Shown: positions 55,149-64,000, numbered from the stretch's first letter. The stretch is 64,000 nucleotides of DNA from Actinoplanes cyaneus (GCF_016862095.1 NZ_BOMH01000039.1:1-64000), one strand, 5' to 3'. Notes: generated from the letters alone by a model not told the origin. Translations and numbers: made by a program.

Positions 55149-56345
55149 GTGCCCCGTGAAGTACGCGAGGTCGTCTTCGTCGACGGCGTCCGCACCCCGT
55201 TCGGCAAGGCGGGCGGCATGTATGCCGAGACCCGCGCCGACGACCTGGTGATCCGCTGCATCCGAGAGCTGATCAAGCGCAACCCGCAGCTCCCGACGGA
55301 TCGGGTGGACGAGGTCGCGATCGCGGCCACCACCCAGACCGGCGACCAGGGCCTGACCATCGGCCGGACCGCGGCCCTGCTGGCCGGGCTGCCGAAGACG
55401 GTGCCCGGCTACGCCGTGGACCGGATGTGCGCCGGCGCCATGACCGCGGTGACCAACGTCGCCGGCGGCATCGCGATGGGGGCCTACGACCTGGCGATCG
55501 CCGGTGGTGTCGAGCACATGGGCCGGCACCCGATGGGCGAGGGCGCCGACCCGAACCCGCGGATCCTCACCGAGAAGCTGGTCGACCCGTCCGCCCTGGT
55601 GATGGGCGCGACCGCGGAGAACCTGCACGACCGGCTCCCGCACATCACCAAGGAGCGCACCGACCGTTTCGGGCTGAACTCGCAGCTGAAGACGGCGAAG
55701 GCGTATGCCGACGGCAAGCTCCAGCCGGACCTGGTGCCGGTCGCGATCCGCAGCGCCGAGCTGGGCTGGGGTCTGGCCACCGCCGACGAGGCGCCGCGCG
55801 AGACCTCGATGGAGAAGCTCGCCACGCTGAAGACCCCGTTCCGCCCGCACGGCCGGGTCACCGCGGGCAACGCGGCCGGCCTGAACGACGGCGCCACCGC
55901 GGCCCTGATCGCCGACGAGGCGACCGCCCGTGAGCTGGGCCTGCCGGTCGCGATGCGGCTGGTGTCGTTCGCCTACGCCGGCGTCGAGCCGGAGATCATG
56001 GGTTACGGCCCGATCCCGTCGACCGAGAAGGCGCTGAAGAAGGCCGGCCTGACGATCGACGACATCGGCCTGTTCGAGCTGAACGAGGCCTTCGCGGTCC
56101 AGGTCCTGGCCCTGCTGGACCACTACGGCATCGCCGACGACGACCCGCGGGTCAACCCGTGGGGCGGCGCGATCGCCATCGGCCACCCCCTCGCGTCCTC
56201 CGGCGTGCGCCTCATGACGCAGCTCGCCCGGCACTTCGCGGAGCACCCCGAGGTGCGGTACGGCATCAACGCCATGTGCATCGGTATCGGCATGGGTGGC
56301 ACCGTGATCTGGGAGAACCCGAACTGGGAAGGCTTCGCGAAGTGA
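55149..56345 (+). CDS. fadA: Acetyl-CoA acyltransferase (thiolase)
   Basis: A 398-residue thiolase, the last step of fatty-acid beta-oxidation. The nucleophilic Cys is in VDRMCAGAMTAV near residue 92, the active-site His in IAIGHPLASSG, and the second Cys in NAMCIGIGMGG. NEAFAVQVLALL is another family block. The start is GTG with a perfect AAGGAGG 6 nt upstream (55136-55142), in contrast with the many leaderless genes. The stop overlaps the fadB GTG (GTGA), so it forms the usual thiolase/multifunctional-enzyme pair. Confidence 0.95.
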   Translation: MPREVREVVFVDGVRTPFGKAGGMYAETRADDLVIRCIRELIKRNPQLPTDRVDEVAIAATTQTGDQGLTIGRTAALLAGLPKTVPGYAVDRMCAGAMTAVTNVAGGIAMGAYDLAIAGGVEHMGRHPMGEGADPNPRILTEKLVDPSALVMGATAENLHDRLPHITKERTDRFGLNSQLKTAKAYADGKLQPDLVPVAIRSAELGWGLATADEAPRETSMEKLATLKTPFRPHGRVTAGNAAGLNDGATAALIADEATARELGLPVAMRLVSFAYAGVEPEIMGYGPIPSTEKALKKAGLTIDDIGLFELNEAFAVQVLALLDHYGIADDDPRVNPWGGAIAIGHPLASSGVRLMTQLARHFAEHPEVRYGINAMCIGIGMGGTVIWENPNWEGFAK

Positions 56346-58405
56346 TCGAGAACCCGAACGAGGTCGTCACCAAGGCCCTGCTGCGCTCGGTCCGGGTGCC
56401 CGGGCTGGACAAGCCGGTCGCCCTGATCACGCTGGACAACGGCTTCGACCACAAGAAGCCGAACAGCTTCGGCCCGGCCGGGCTCAAGTCGCTGGACGAC
56501 GCGATCACCGCGGCCACCGAGGCGGACCCGGCGTTCATCGCGATCACCGGCAAGCCCTACATCTTCTGCGTCGGCGCCGACATCACCGGCATGCCGCTGC
56601 TCTCCTCCCGGGAGCAGGCGGTCGAGCTCGGCGAGCTGGGCCACCGGGTCTTCGCCCGCCTCAAGAACAGCACCATCCCGACCTTCGCGTTCGTGAACGG
56701 CGCTGCCCTCGGCGGCGGCCTCGAGGTCGCCCTGCACTGCCACTACCGCACGGTCTCCACCGGCGCGGCCGCGCTCGGCCTGCCCGAGGTCGCGATCGGC
56801 CTGATCCCCGGCTGGGGCGGCTCCCAGCTGCTGCCGAACCTGATCGGCATCCCCGGCGCGGCCCAGGTGATCCTGCAGAACCCGCTGACCCAGAAGACCC
56901 TTCGCCCGAAGCAGGCCAAGGAGCTGGGCGTCGCCGACGCGCTGTTCGAGGCGGCCGACTTCCTGGAGGACTCGCTGGCCTGGGCGGCCGGCGTGGTCAA
57001 GGGTGACGTCACGGTGGAGCGGCCGGAGATTGACCGCGACATGTGGGACGGCGTGCTCTGGTTCGCCAAGAACCAGCTGGACGAGAAGCTGCACGGCGCG
57101 GTCCCGTCGGCCAACAAGGCGCTGGAGCTGCTGGCCCTGGCCAAGGAGGCGTCCTTCTCCGACGGCACCGCGGCCGAGACCGAGGCACTCGCCGACCTGA
57201 TCATGGGTGACGAGGCCCGGGCCAGCCTGTACGCGTTCGACCTGGTCCAGCGTCGCGCCAAGCGCCCGGTCGGCGTGCCGGACAAGTCCCTCGCGCGCAA
57301 GGTCACCAAGGTCGGCATCGTCGGCGCCGGTCTGATGGCCTCCCAGCTGGCCCTGCTCTTCCTGCGCCGCCTGCAGGTCCCGGTCGTGCTGACCGACCTG
57401 GACCAGGAGCGGGTCGACAAGGGCGTCGCCTATGTGACCGGCGAGATCGACAAGCTGGTCGGCAAGCGCCGCCTGGACGAGGGCACCGCGGCCAAGCTGC
57501 GCGGCCTGATCAGCGGCTCGGTCGACAAGTCGGTCTTCGCCGACGCCGACTTCGTGATCGAGGCGGTCTTCGAGAACCTCGACCTCAAGAAGAAGATCTG
57601 GGCCGAGTTCGAGACGATCGTCAAGCCGGAGGCGATCCTCGCCACCAACACCAGCTCGCTGTCGATCACCGAGATGGCGGCCGAGCTGCAGCACCCCGAG
57701 CGGGTGGTCGGCTTCCACTTCTTCAACCCGGTCGCCGTCCTGCCGCTGCTGGAGATCATCCGCGGGGAGAAGACCGACGACGCCACGCTGGCCACCGCGT
57801 TCGCGGTCGGCAAGGAGCTGAAGAAGTCCTCGGTCCTGGTCAAGGACGCCCCGGCGTTCGTGGTCAACCGGGTGCTGACCCGCTTCACCAGCGAGGTGTT
57901 CAAGGCGATCGACGCCGGCACCCCGCTGGACGTGGTGAACGAGGCGTTCGACCCGATGGGCCTGCCGATGCGCCCGATCGCGCTGCTGCAGCTGGTCGGC
58001 CCCGCCGTGGCGTACCACGTGGGCGAGACGCTGCACCGCGCGTTCCCCGAGCGGTACGTGGACAGCCCCAACCTCAAGCGCATCGTCGACGCCGGCCTGC
58101 CGCTGCTGGTCGACGACGAGATCAACGCCGAGGTGGTCAAGCTGCTCGAGGTCGGTGACACCGTGCTCACCGGCGACGAGGTGCGGGCCAGGGCTCTCGC
58201 GGCGCTGGCCGAGGAGATCCGGATCATGCTCGACGAGGGTGTGGTCGCGGAGGCGCAGGACATCGACCTGTGCATGATCCTCGGCGCGGGTTACCCGTTC
58301 CACCTCGGCGGCATCACGCCGTACCTGGACCGCAGCGGGGTCGCCGAGCAGGTCACCGGAAAGCGCTTCCTGCCCCCGGGCCTGGCGAACGTACGCCGCT
58401 CCTGA
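56342..58405 (+). CDS. fadB: Fatty-acid oxidation multifunctional enzyme (enoyl-CoA hydratase / 3-hydroxyacyl-CoA dehydrogenase)
   Basis: A 687-residue FadB-like protein. The N-terminal crotonase domain shows the oxyanion-hole segment FCVGADITGMP and catalytic Glu pairs in NGAALGGGLEVALHC and LPEVAIGLIPGWGG. The dehydrogenase part starts near residue 320 with KVGIVGAGLMASQLALLF (NAD loop), followed by ATNTSSLSI and the catalytic His in VGFHFFNPV. The C-terminal helical domains have DAPAFVVNRVLTR and GLPMRPIALLQLVG. It would hydrate enoyl-CoA and oxidise hydroxyacyl-CoA for FadA. A strong terminator follows. Confidence 0.95.
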   Translation: MIENPNEVVTKALLRSVRVPGLDKPVALITLDNGFDHKKPNSFGPAGLKSLDDAITAATEADPAFIAITGKPYIFCVGADITGMPLLSSREQAVELGELGHRVFARLKNSTIPTFAFVNGAALGGGLEVALHCHYRTVSTGAAALGLPEVAIGLIPGWGGSQLLPNLIGIPGAAQVILQNPLTQKTLRPKQAKELGVADALFEAADFLEDSLAWAAGVVKGDVTVERPEIDRDMWDGVLWFAKNQLDEKLHGAVPSANKALELLALAKEASFSDGTAAETEALADLIMGDEARASLYAFDLVQRRAKRPVGVPDKSLARKVTKVGIVGAGLMASQLALLFLRRLQVPVVLTDLDQERVDKGVAYVTGEIDKLVGKRRLDEGTAAKLRGLISGSVDKSVFADADFVIEAVFENLDLKKKIWAEFETIVKPEAILATNTSSLSITEMAAELQHPERVVGFHFFNPVAVLPLLEIIRGEKTDDATLATAFAVGKELKKSSVLVKDAPAFVVNRVLTRFTSEVFKAIDAGTPLDVVNEAFDPMGLPMRPIALLQLVGPAVAYHVGETLHRAFPERYVDSPNLKRIVDAGLPLLVDDEINAEVVKLLEVGDTVLTGDEVRARALAALAEEIRIMLDEGVVAEAQDIDLCMILGAGYPFHLGGITPYLDRSGVAEQVTGKRFLPPGLANVRRS

Positions 58406-58417
58406 GCGTGATTCACC

Positions 58418-58458
58418 CGACGCCCCCGCCTGTCATGCTGGTGGGGGCGTCGCTTTTT
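58418..58458 (+). terminator. Intrinsic terminator of fadA-fadB
   Basis: CGACGCCCCCGCC pairs with GGTGGGGGCGTCG (one G-T wobble) around TGTCATGCT, followed by CTTTTTG. Confidence 0.88.
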
Positions 58459-58512
58459 GTCACACCGCGCGGATAGGCTGCGGCGCGTTACCCCTGATCC
58501 TGGAGTCCGTCG

Positions 58513-59448
58513 ATGTCGCAAGACCCGTACTCGGGCCCGCCCTTCTCCGGCGCGCCGAATCCGAACGTGCCCGGGCCCGATCCGGCCCCGGCGCTTCCCC
58601 CGACCCAGCCCTTCCCACCGGCGTACGGCCAGCAGCCCGGTTACCCGCCGCAGCAATCCGGTTACCCGCCGCAGCAGCCGGGTTACCCGCCGCAGCAACC
58701 CGGCGCCTACCCCCAGCAGCCGTACGGGCAGCCTTACGAGCAGCCCCAGCAGCCGTACGGGCAGCCCGCCTACGGTCAGCCGGTCTTCCCGCAGCAGCCG
58801 CAGTTCCCGCCGATCCCCCCGGCCGCGCCGAAGAAGAAGTGGACGGTGCCGATCGTCCTGGTCTCGATCGCCATCGTCCTGGTCCTCTGCATCGGCGGCC
58901 TGGCCGTGATCGGCATGGTCAGCGACGACAAGGACGCGACCCCGACCGCCGGCGGCGGGACGGAGAGCACGCAGGCCCCGGCCGCCGCCGACATCACCGT
59001 GGTCGAGCCGGTGACGCTCGGCGGCCGGGCGAAGCTGGACACCAAGGAGTTCAACGCCGTCACCGAGACGATGGAGGACGGCCTGCTGACCTCCTACCCG
59101 GGCGCGACCAAGTCGTTCGGCGCGTTCTACGGCGCCCCGGCGAAGAAGAACATGGTGATGGCGATCGCGGTCGCCGCCCCGATCCCCAACCCGAAGCTGG
59201 AGCTCGACAAGAACTTCACCAACATGAGCCTGACCGGGCTCTCGGTGGACAATGTGGCCGAGGTCGACGCCGGCTCGCTGGGCGGCTCGGCCAAGTGCGG
59301 CAACAGTGAGACGTCCGGGATCGATCTGGCCGTCTGCGTCTGGTCCGACAAGGGCAGCGTCGGCATGCTGGTGTGGTACTACTCCTCGGCCGCCAAGGCG
59401 AAGGCGGAGTTCCCCGAGCTGCGCGCCCAGATGGAGCAGGTCAAGTAA
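58513..59448 (+). CDS. Membrane protein with Pro/Gln/Tyr-rich N-terminus
   Basis: A 311-residue protein. Residues 1-108 are disordered and built of GYPPQQ and QPYGQ repeats. One membrane helix (WTVPIVLVSIAIVLVLCIGGLAVIGM) follows a KKK stop. The extracytoplasmic domain, about 170 residues, is a beta-rich region (TLGGRAKLDTKEFNAVTE ... GIDLAVCVWSDKGSVGMLVWYYS) shared by many actinobacterial proteins and of unknown role; two cysteines may pair. GGAG sits before the ATG. It converges on the histidine-kinase gene and overlaps its 3' end by 8 bp. Confidence 0.8.
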   Translation: MSQDPYSGPPFSGAPNPNVPGPDPAPALPPTQPFPPAYGQQPGYPPQQSGYPPQQPGYPPQQPGAYPQQPYGQPYEQPQQPYGQPAYGQPVFPQQPQFPPIPPAAPKKKWTVPIVLVSIAIVLVLCIGGLAVIGMVSDDKDATPTAGGGTESTQAPAAADITVVEPVTLGGRAKLDTKEFNAVTETMEDGLLTSYPGATKSFGAFYGAPAKKNMVMAIAVAAPIPNPKLELDKNFTNMSLTGLSVDNVAEVDAGSLGGSAKCGNSETSGIDLAVCVWSDKGSVGMLVWYYSSAAKAKAEFPELRAQMEQVK

Positions 59449-60673
59449 TCGCCCGCGGGACGCTGGCGGTCGCGGCCACCACCGGTGTGGTGTCCGCGGC
59501 CGGCAGCGAGACCGTGACCTCCAGCCCGCCGTCGGCCAGCGCGATCGCCGAGACCGTGCCGCCGTGCGCGTCGCACACCGCCCGGACGATGGAGAGCCCC
59601 AGCCCGGAGCCCCGCGACCCGGTCCGTTCCCAGCCGCCCCGGCGGAACGGCTCGAACAGCCCCGGCACCTCGGCCTGCTCCACCTCGTGACCGGTGTTGC
59701 CCACGATCAGCCGGGCCTGGCCGTCCACCGACGCGGTGCGCAGCCACAGCCGCCCGAGCAGGTGGTTGTAACGGATCGCGTTCTCGATGAGGTTGCCGGC
59801 GAGCCGGTCCAGCAGGCTCGGGTCGCCGACCACGGGCGCCGCCGCGAGATCGGTGGTGATCTCCAGCCGCATCCGCTCGGCCTCGTCCTTGACCGCCGAC
59901 AGCGCGTTGGCGGCGCTGACCGCCAGGTCGGCCGGCACCTTGCGGACCAGCCGCCGGCCGGACTGCGCCTCCGAGCGGGCCAGCACCAGCAGCGCGTCGA
60001 CCAGCCCGTTCGCCCGGGCCGAGGCGTCCCGGACGACCCGCGCCATCCGCCGGTACTCCGCGAGGTCGGCATCGGGGTCGCTGAGCGTCACGTCGATCTC
60101 GGTGCGCATCACGGCGAGCGGGGTGCGCAGCTCGTGCGACGCGTTCGCGACGAACCGTTTCTGCGACTCGAACGCCTCGGCCAGCCGGTCCAGCATCGCG
60201 TCGAACGTCCGGGCCAGCTCGGCCACCTCGTCGTCCGCCCCGGCATAGCGGATCCGCTGGTCGAGCGTCTCCTCGCCGAGCCGCTGCGCGGTCTGCGTGA
60301 CGGTGTGCAGCGGCCGCAGCGCCCGGCGGGTCACCAGGTATCCTCCGGCGACGCCGATGATGCCGATCGCCACGAGCGCGCTCAGCCCCTTGATCAGCAG
60401 CTGGTCGGAGGCCGCGTCGATCGTCCTGGTCTGCCAGGCGCGCGCCTCCCGGACACTGCCGTCGTTGAGTGTCACCGTCGAGCCGGGCCGCAGCTCGTCG
60501 GCCGGGTGCAGCGACTCGTCGACCAGCAGCCAGGCCAGCACCACCAGCACCGCACCGGCCGCGACGAGCAGGATCCCGTTCAGCAGGGTGAGCCGCAGCC
60601 GCAGGGTGGGCCGGGCCAGCCGGCGCAGCAAGCTCGGCCGCTGCGCCTGTTGCTGGCCCTGGTAGACGGTCAA
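59441..60673 (-). CDS. Sensor histidine kinase
   Basis: A 410-residue membrane sensor kinase. Two membrane spans (LTLLNGILLVAAGAVLVVLAWLL and GLSALVAIGIIGVAGGYLV) enclose a small outside loop of about 60 residues. HAMP follows, then the phospho-acceptor His in FVANASHELRTPLAVM, and the ATPase motifs NLIENAIRYN and GSGLGLSIVRAV. I place the start at TTG 60673, which overlaps the response-regulator stop as TTGA. A longer frame reaches into the regulator gene and is rejected. It is the partner of the response regulator just upstream on the same strand. Confidence 0.92.
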   Translation of the reverse strand: MTVYQGQQQAQRPSLLRRLARPTLRLRLTLLNGILLVAAGAVLVVLAWLLVDESLHPADELRPGSTVTLNDGSVREARAWQTRTIDAASDQLLIKGLSALVAIGIIGVAGGYLVTRRALRPLHTVTQTAQRLGEETLDQRIRYAGADDEVAELARTFDAMLDRLAEAFESQKRFVANASHELRTPLAVMRTEIDVTLSDPDADLAEYRRMARVVRDASARANGLVDALLVLARSEAQSGRRLVRKVPADLAVSAANALSAVKDEAERMRLEITTDLAAAPVVGDPSLLDRLAGNLIENAIRYNHLLGRLWLRTASVDGQARLIVGNTGHEVEQAEVPGLFEPFRRGGWERTGSRGSGLGLSIVRAVCDAHGGTVSAIALADGGLEVTVSLPAADTTPVVAATASVPRAIT

Positions 60674-61332
60674 TTGGTCACGACCCGGTAGCCCGCGCCG
60701 ACGACCGTCTCGATGAGCGGCGGGTCCCCCAGCTTCTTGCGCAGGGTCATCACGGTCACCCGGACCGTGGTGGTGAACGGGTCGGTGTTCGCGTCCCACA
60801 CCCGCTCCAGCAGCTCCTCGCTGGACACCACCGCGCCGCTCGCCTTGAGCAGCACCTCCAGGACGCCGAACTCCTTGTTGGTGAGGTCCACCGGCGACTC
60901 GCCGCGGGTCACCGCGCGGCGGCCGGGGTCGAGCACCAGGTTCCCGACGCTGAAGACGGGCGGGGCGGGCGGCGTGGCGCGCCGGCCCAGCGCCTGGACC
61001 CGGGCCACCAGCTCGTCGAAGGCGAACGGTTTCGGCAGGTAGTCGTCGGCGCCCAGTTGCAGGCCCTCGACCCGGTCGGCGACCGAGGCGCTGGCGGTCA
61101 GCATCAGGACCCGGGTGAGCGCGCCGGACTCGACCAGCGCGGCGCAGATCTCGTCACCGTGCATGCCGGGCAGGTCACGGTCGAGCACCACCACGTCGTA
61201 CCGCGTGACGTAGGCCATCTCATGACCTTCGAGGCCGTCGTACGCCACGTCGACCGCCATCCCGTGACGACGCAACCCCCGGGCGATCGCGTCGGCCATC
61301 GTCCGCTCGTCCTCCACCACCAGCACGCGCAT
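60670..61332 (-). CDS. OmpR-family response regulator
   Basis: A 220-residue two-component regulator. The receiver domain has the acidic pocket VVEDERTM, the phosphorylated Asp in VVVLDRDLPGMHGDE, Thr in MLTASAS and Lys in YLPKPFAFDEL. The winged-helix DNA-binding domain (VGNLVLDPGRRAVTRG ... VVGAGYRV) follows from about residue 128. ATG 61332 is preceded by CGGAGG. It overlaps the kinase start by TTGA, so the pair is translated together. The stimulus and regulon are unknown. Confidence 0.95.
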   Translation of the reverse strand: MRVLVVEDERTMADAIARGLRRHGMAVDVAYDGLEGHEMAYVTRYDVVVLDRDLPGMHGDEICAALVESGALTRVLMLTASASVADRVEGLQLGADDYLPKPFAFDELVARVQALGRRATPPAPPVFSVGNLVLDPGRRAVTRGESPVDLTNKEFGVLEVLLKASGAVVSSEELLERVWDANTDPFTTTVRVTVMTLRKKLGDPPLIETVVGAGYRVVTN

Positions 61333-61382
61333 CGCAGACCTCCGTACCACCACCGCCCGGCCCCGGCGGCCGTAGCTGCAGG

Positions 61383-62672
61383 CTACCGAAGCCGCCAAAC
61401 CCCGACGCCGGCATCGATCTTGCGGCAGATCAGCGAATCGTCCTCGATCAGGCACTCGTCGGTGACGCCCTCGGCCGCCACGAGCGGACGGACCCGCAGA
61501 CGGCCCGGGTCGAGCACCCCGAACCAGACCCGGCCGTCCTCCCGGCGCCGCACGTAGAACGTCTCGCCGTCGCCGATGGTGAGCTGCCAGCCGTCGAGCT
61601 GACCGGCGGCCCGGCCGGTCACCGGGTCGGAGCGCCGGATCCGGGGTCCGGTGGCGGTCGGGTCGGTGGCGAACACGTAACCGTCGACCCACATCGAGTA
61701 CGCCGCGTCCTTCACCGACCAGACCGGCGCCAGCGTCCGCCGGTCGAGCCCGGTGAGGCCGCCACCGGTGGCGTACGCGCAGATCAGGTCCCCGCAGTCG
61801 TACCCGGTCACGTAGTCGTCGAGGTCACGGTCGGCGTGCACCACCGGGACCAGGCCGCTCGCGGTGTCGAAGAGCGTCGTGCCGGTCGCGTCGCTGCCGA
61901 CCAGGAGTTGCCCCTCGAGCGGCCACAGCGCCGACGCGCCCGGCCGCAGCCCGGGTTGCGCCACCTCGGCCGCCTTGCGCCCGTCCCGCGTGTCGTAGGC
62001 GGTCAGCCGCCCGGCCCCGAGCACGAACAGCCACCGCGGCTCGCCGCTGTAGCTGTCAGTGACGGCCTGCTCGCCGCGCGCCTTCCGGACGGTCCACCGG
62101 GTCGTCCCCGTCGCCAGGTCCACGCCGCGCCACTCGACCGGCGTCTCCAGGTCGTCGCCGAGGTAGGCGTCCGATCCGAACACCGCAGGACCACCGGGGG
62201 CGACACCGATCAGGACGCCGTCCTGCTTCCAGAGCGGCTCGGCGGCACCCGGCCGGACCGCGATGATTCTCGCCGCCGCGCCGGTGTAGCCACGCTCCTC
62301 GACGAGCACCAGGTCGTCGGCGACCGGCCGGACGTCGACGACCTCCCCGGTGACGGTCACCGCCTGCTCGAAGAGCGGTCGCACGTCCGGCAGCGCGTAG
62401 GCACGGATCATCTGCCGCTTCCCCGGCCCGCCGACCGGCCGCCCGGGATCGACCACGAAGAGCTTGTCCTCCCGGACCATCATCCGGCCGTCGATCGCGG
62501 CCGGCACGATCACCGGCGGCGCCGTCTCCGGAGGCGGCGCGGCCCCGCCGGGAAGCGCGGCCAGCACGACCGCCGCGACGACCAGCAGCGGACGAAGCCC
62601 GCGCCGCGGCGGGGGTGGGATCGCCACCGGCTCGTCGCGCACCACACCGAGGTCGATCATTGCCTCAGACAC
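61383..62672 (-). CDS. Membrane-anchored PQQ/beta-propeller-like protein
   Basis: A 429-residue protein with a short cytoplasmic N-terminus, one membrane helix (LRPLLVVAAVVLAALPGGAA) and an extracytoplasmic domain of about 380 residues with repeated blades. Motifs such as WRGVDLATGTTRWTV, LTAYDTRDGRKAAEV and LTGLDRRTLAPVWSV recall PQQ-binding or beta-propeller repeats. Two Cys pairs occur (YDCGDLICAY and CLIEDDSLIC). GTG 62672 is used; ATG 62660 is possible. It is a paralogue of the next gene upstream, 10 bp away, and lies upstream of the two-component genes on the same strand. Confidence 0.75.
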   Translation of the reverse strand: MSEAMIDLGVVRDEPVAIPPPPRRGLRPLLVVAAVVLAALPGGAAPPPETAPPVIVPAAIDGRMMVREDKLFVVDPGRPVGGPGKRQMIRAYALPDVRPLFEQAVTVTGEVVDVRPVADDLVLVEERGYTGAAARIIAVRPGAAEPLWKQDGVLIGVAPGGPAVFGSDAYLGDDLETPVEWRGVDLATGTTRWTVRKARGEQAVTDSYSGEPRWLFVLGAGRLTAYDTRDGRKAAEVAQPGLRPGASALWPLEGQLLVGSDATGTTLFDTASGLVPVVHADRDLDDYVTGYDCGDLICAYATGGGLTGLDRRTLAPVWSVKDAAYSMWVDGYVFATDPTATGPRIRRSDPVTGRAAGQLDGWQLTIGDGETFYVRRREDGRVWFGVLDPGRLRVRPLVAAEGVTDECLIEDDSLICRKIDAGVGVWRLR

Positions 62673-62682
62673 AAAGACAAAA

Positions 62683-64000
62683 CTAGATGCGGTACGCCCA
62701 CACGCGTAGCCCTCCGGACGACCGGCACACCAGATACCGGCCGTCCGAGTCGCACTCCCCCAACCCGGCGGCGGCCGCGCCGAGCCGGTGGATCTCGGCG
62801 TGACCGGGGACCACCGCCGCGAACGCCAGCCCGCCCTTCTCCCGGCGGCGCAGCACCAGCGGCTCGTCGGCCGCCCCGGCCACGTCCTGCGTCCAGCCGG
62901 TCAGGTCGACCCGGGTCACGCCGGTGCGCGGATCGGTCAGCCGCACCGGCTCACCGGACGCCGCGTCGGTCTCCAGCACGTACCCCGCGCGGACCGCCAG
63001 ATCGACGTCCTCCTGCACCCGCCACCGGGCCGCCCCCGTGCCCGGGTCGAGAACCCGCAGGTCACCGTGCTCGCCGTCGCAGAGCACGCCCTGGCAGTCG
63101 GCCGGGTCGGCGACCAGCTCCGGCACCGTGCGCGTCCACAACCGCCGCAAGGTGCGGGCGTCGAAGGCGACCTGCCGGCCGGGGCTCTGATAGCTGATCA
63201 GCGCGACGTCGCCGAGCAGCGAGCCACTGGCCGGCCCGCGTCCGGCGAACTGCGGCAGCTCCACCTCCCGCAGCGTCCTCCCGGTGTCGCCGCCGACCAG
63301 GGTGAGCTTGCGGGACGAGGTGATCAGCACGGCCGGGCGGTCGCCGCGCACCTGATCGACGGTGACCGAACCGCCCGGCGCGACCGTCCACCGGGTCCGC
63401 CCGTCGCTCAGGTCCAGGCCGCGCACGTCGGTGCGCAGCGGCGGCTCCGTGTGCGGCTCACCGGTGGCCGAGAAGTAGAGCGGGCCCGGGGCGCCGGACT
63501 CCTGGTCATACTCCGTGCCGGGGCGGAACACCCGGTCGACGGCGACCCCGATGCCGCTGCCCGGCAGCACCGTCACCGCGATCGGTGAGGACCAGCGCAC
63601 CTGCCCGGTGGCCGTGTCGACAGCGGTGGTCGCGACCCCGGCGGTCAGCAGCGTCACCTCGCCGGCCTGCCGGATCGTCACCGACGCGGCCGGGACGACG
63701 CCGCCCCGCGTGCCCGGCAGCCGGGTCGTCCACAGCTTGGCCGGCGGCGTCCGCGGGCTCCACGCGGTGACCGCCGGCTCCGTCCCGCCCGTGTCGACGG
63801 TGAACACCTGGCCACCGGCCAGCTCGACCGGCGCGTCCGCGCTCAGGGCAGAGGTGATCGCACCGAGGTAACGCCAGCGGATGCCGGCCGCGGGCGCGGC
63901 ACCACCCAGCACCGCGAGCAGGACCACGACGAGCGCGAGACCCGTGCGACGGTAGGCGGAGATCGGGGGACGCGAGGCCGGCGGCGGGTCGAGGAAGGCG
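62683..64000 (-). CDS. PQQ/beta-propeller-like paralogue, 5' end beyond the window
   Basis: The reading frame stays open to the window edge, so the true N-terminus is outside. The visible 439 codons start with a Pro-rich tail (FLDPPPASRPPIS), a membrane helix (LALVVVLLAVLGGAAP) and a blade-type domain with DTATGQVRWSSPI, GLDLSDGRTRWTV and VLDPGTGAARWRVQ. Cys pairs occur as DCQGVLCDG and ECDSDGRYLVC. It shares architecture with the next gene, 10 bp downstream, so it is a tandem duplication. The role is unknown; a scaffold or sugar/ligand binder is possible. Confidence 0.75.
   Translation of the reverse strand, partial: AFLDPPPASRPPISAYRRTGLALVVVLLAVLGGAAPAAGIRWRYLGAITSALSADAPVELAGGQVFTVDTGGTEPAVTAWSPRTPPAKLWTTRLPGTRGGVVPAASVTIRQAGEVTLLTAGVATTAVDTATGQVRWSSPIAVTVLPGSGIGVAVDRVFRPGTEYDQESGAPGPLYFSATGEPHTEPPLRTDVRGLDLSDGRTRWTVAPGGSVTVDQVRGDRPAVLITSSRKLTLVGGDTGRTLREVELPQFAGRGPASGSLLGDVALISYQSPGRQVAFDARTLRRLWTRTVPELVADPADCQGVLCDGEHGDLRVLDPGTGAARWRVQEDVDLAVRAGYVLETDAASGEPVRLTDPRTGVTRVDLTGWTQDVAGAADEPLVLRRREKGGLAFAAVVPGHAEIHRLGAAAAGLGECDSDGRYLVCRSSGGLRVWAYRI

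Noticed and set aside
56123..58303. 726-codon minus-strand frame opposite fadB
   Set aside because: Shadow of FadB with Asp/Gln/Arg-rich composition and no motif.

Overview
The window is about 72% G+C chromosomal DNA from an actinobacterium. Lsr2, the coproporphyrin-type heme genes hemE-cgoX-hemQ, BsaP next to BioB, a DUF3000 protein and very common GTG starts all point that way. Gene content and order look most like Actinoplanes or another member of the Micromonosporaceae, but the genus is an inference. No rRNA, tRNA, CRISPR array, prophage or insertion sequence was recognised. Most of the window reads as core chromosome, with odd intergenic sequence between genes.

Layout. 0.4-6.3 kb: the nucleoid protein Lsr2, a 22-bp-phased A-tract repeat field, an NAD-dependent epimerase, a large membrane GGDEF-EAL protein and a methyltransferase. 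6.3-11.5 kb: a HAD phosphatase, a polyphosphate-glucokinase-like ROK kinase, and biotin genes arranged as bioF-bioD facing bioB-bsaP. 11.8-14.7 kb: two ACT-domain proteins (one fused to GNAT), a 39-codon Cys-rich gene and a RibD-type reductase. 14.8-21.2 kb: a DNA-end-processing operon of a HerA-like ATPase, SbcD, SbcC and a NurA-like nuclease, preceded by three DnaA-box-like sequences. 22.2-26.5 kb: an ECF sigma factor, its zinc anti-sigma factor, a lipoprotein, a DUF4142 protein and an Asn/Gly-rich secreted protein. 26.8-32.8 kb: an AlkA-type glycosylase, a lipid-kinase-like protein, a metallo-beta-lactamase-fold protein, a LOR-fold protein and a dGTPase. 32.9-42.7 kb: a TetR regulator, a HipA-like kinase with DUF3037, a transglutaminase-like protein with a MerR regulator, LigC ligase, a secreted peptidase, a K+ channel and a LigD-type primase-polymerase. 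43-46.8 kb: a sortase substrate, MsrB, thyA-folA and a WrbA-like protein. 46.9-51.7 kb: ElaA-like GNAT, the heme genes and DUF3000. 52-58.4 kb: an HtrA-like protease, RNase D and fadA-fadB. 58.5-64 kb: a membrane protein, a two-component system and two beta-propeller-like paralogues, the second cut by the window edge.

Expression. At least fifteen genes have an extended -10 hexamer of TANNNT or CANNNT type placed exactly 6 nt (occasionally 7) before the start codon, the arrangement expected for leaderless transcripts. Many operons are translationally coupled through ATGA, GTGA, TTGA or TGATG overlaps.

Most unusual features: (1) seven copies of a 53-55 nt palindrome, mostly between convergent genes, whose arms covary; (2) five places where the 3' end of a gene, stop codon included, is duplicated just beyond the stop; (3) the complete HerA-SbcD-SbcC-NurA cluster with a DnaA-box-like leader; (4) the 22-bp-phased GGAAA repeats; (5) BioD carrying a roughly 163-residue disordered N-terminal extension; (6) two copies of a perfect or near-perfect CebR-type operator away from any sugar gene.
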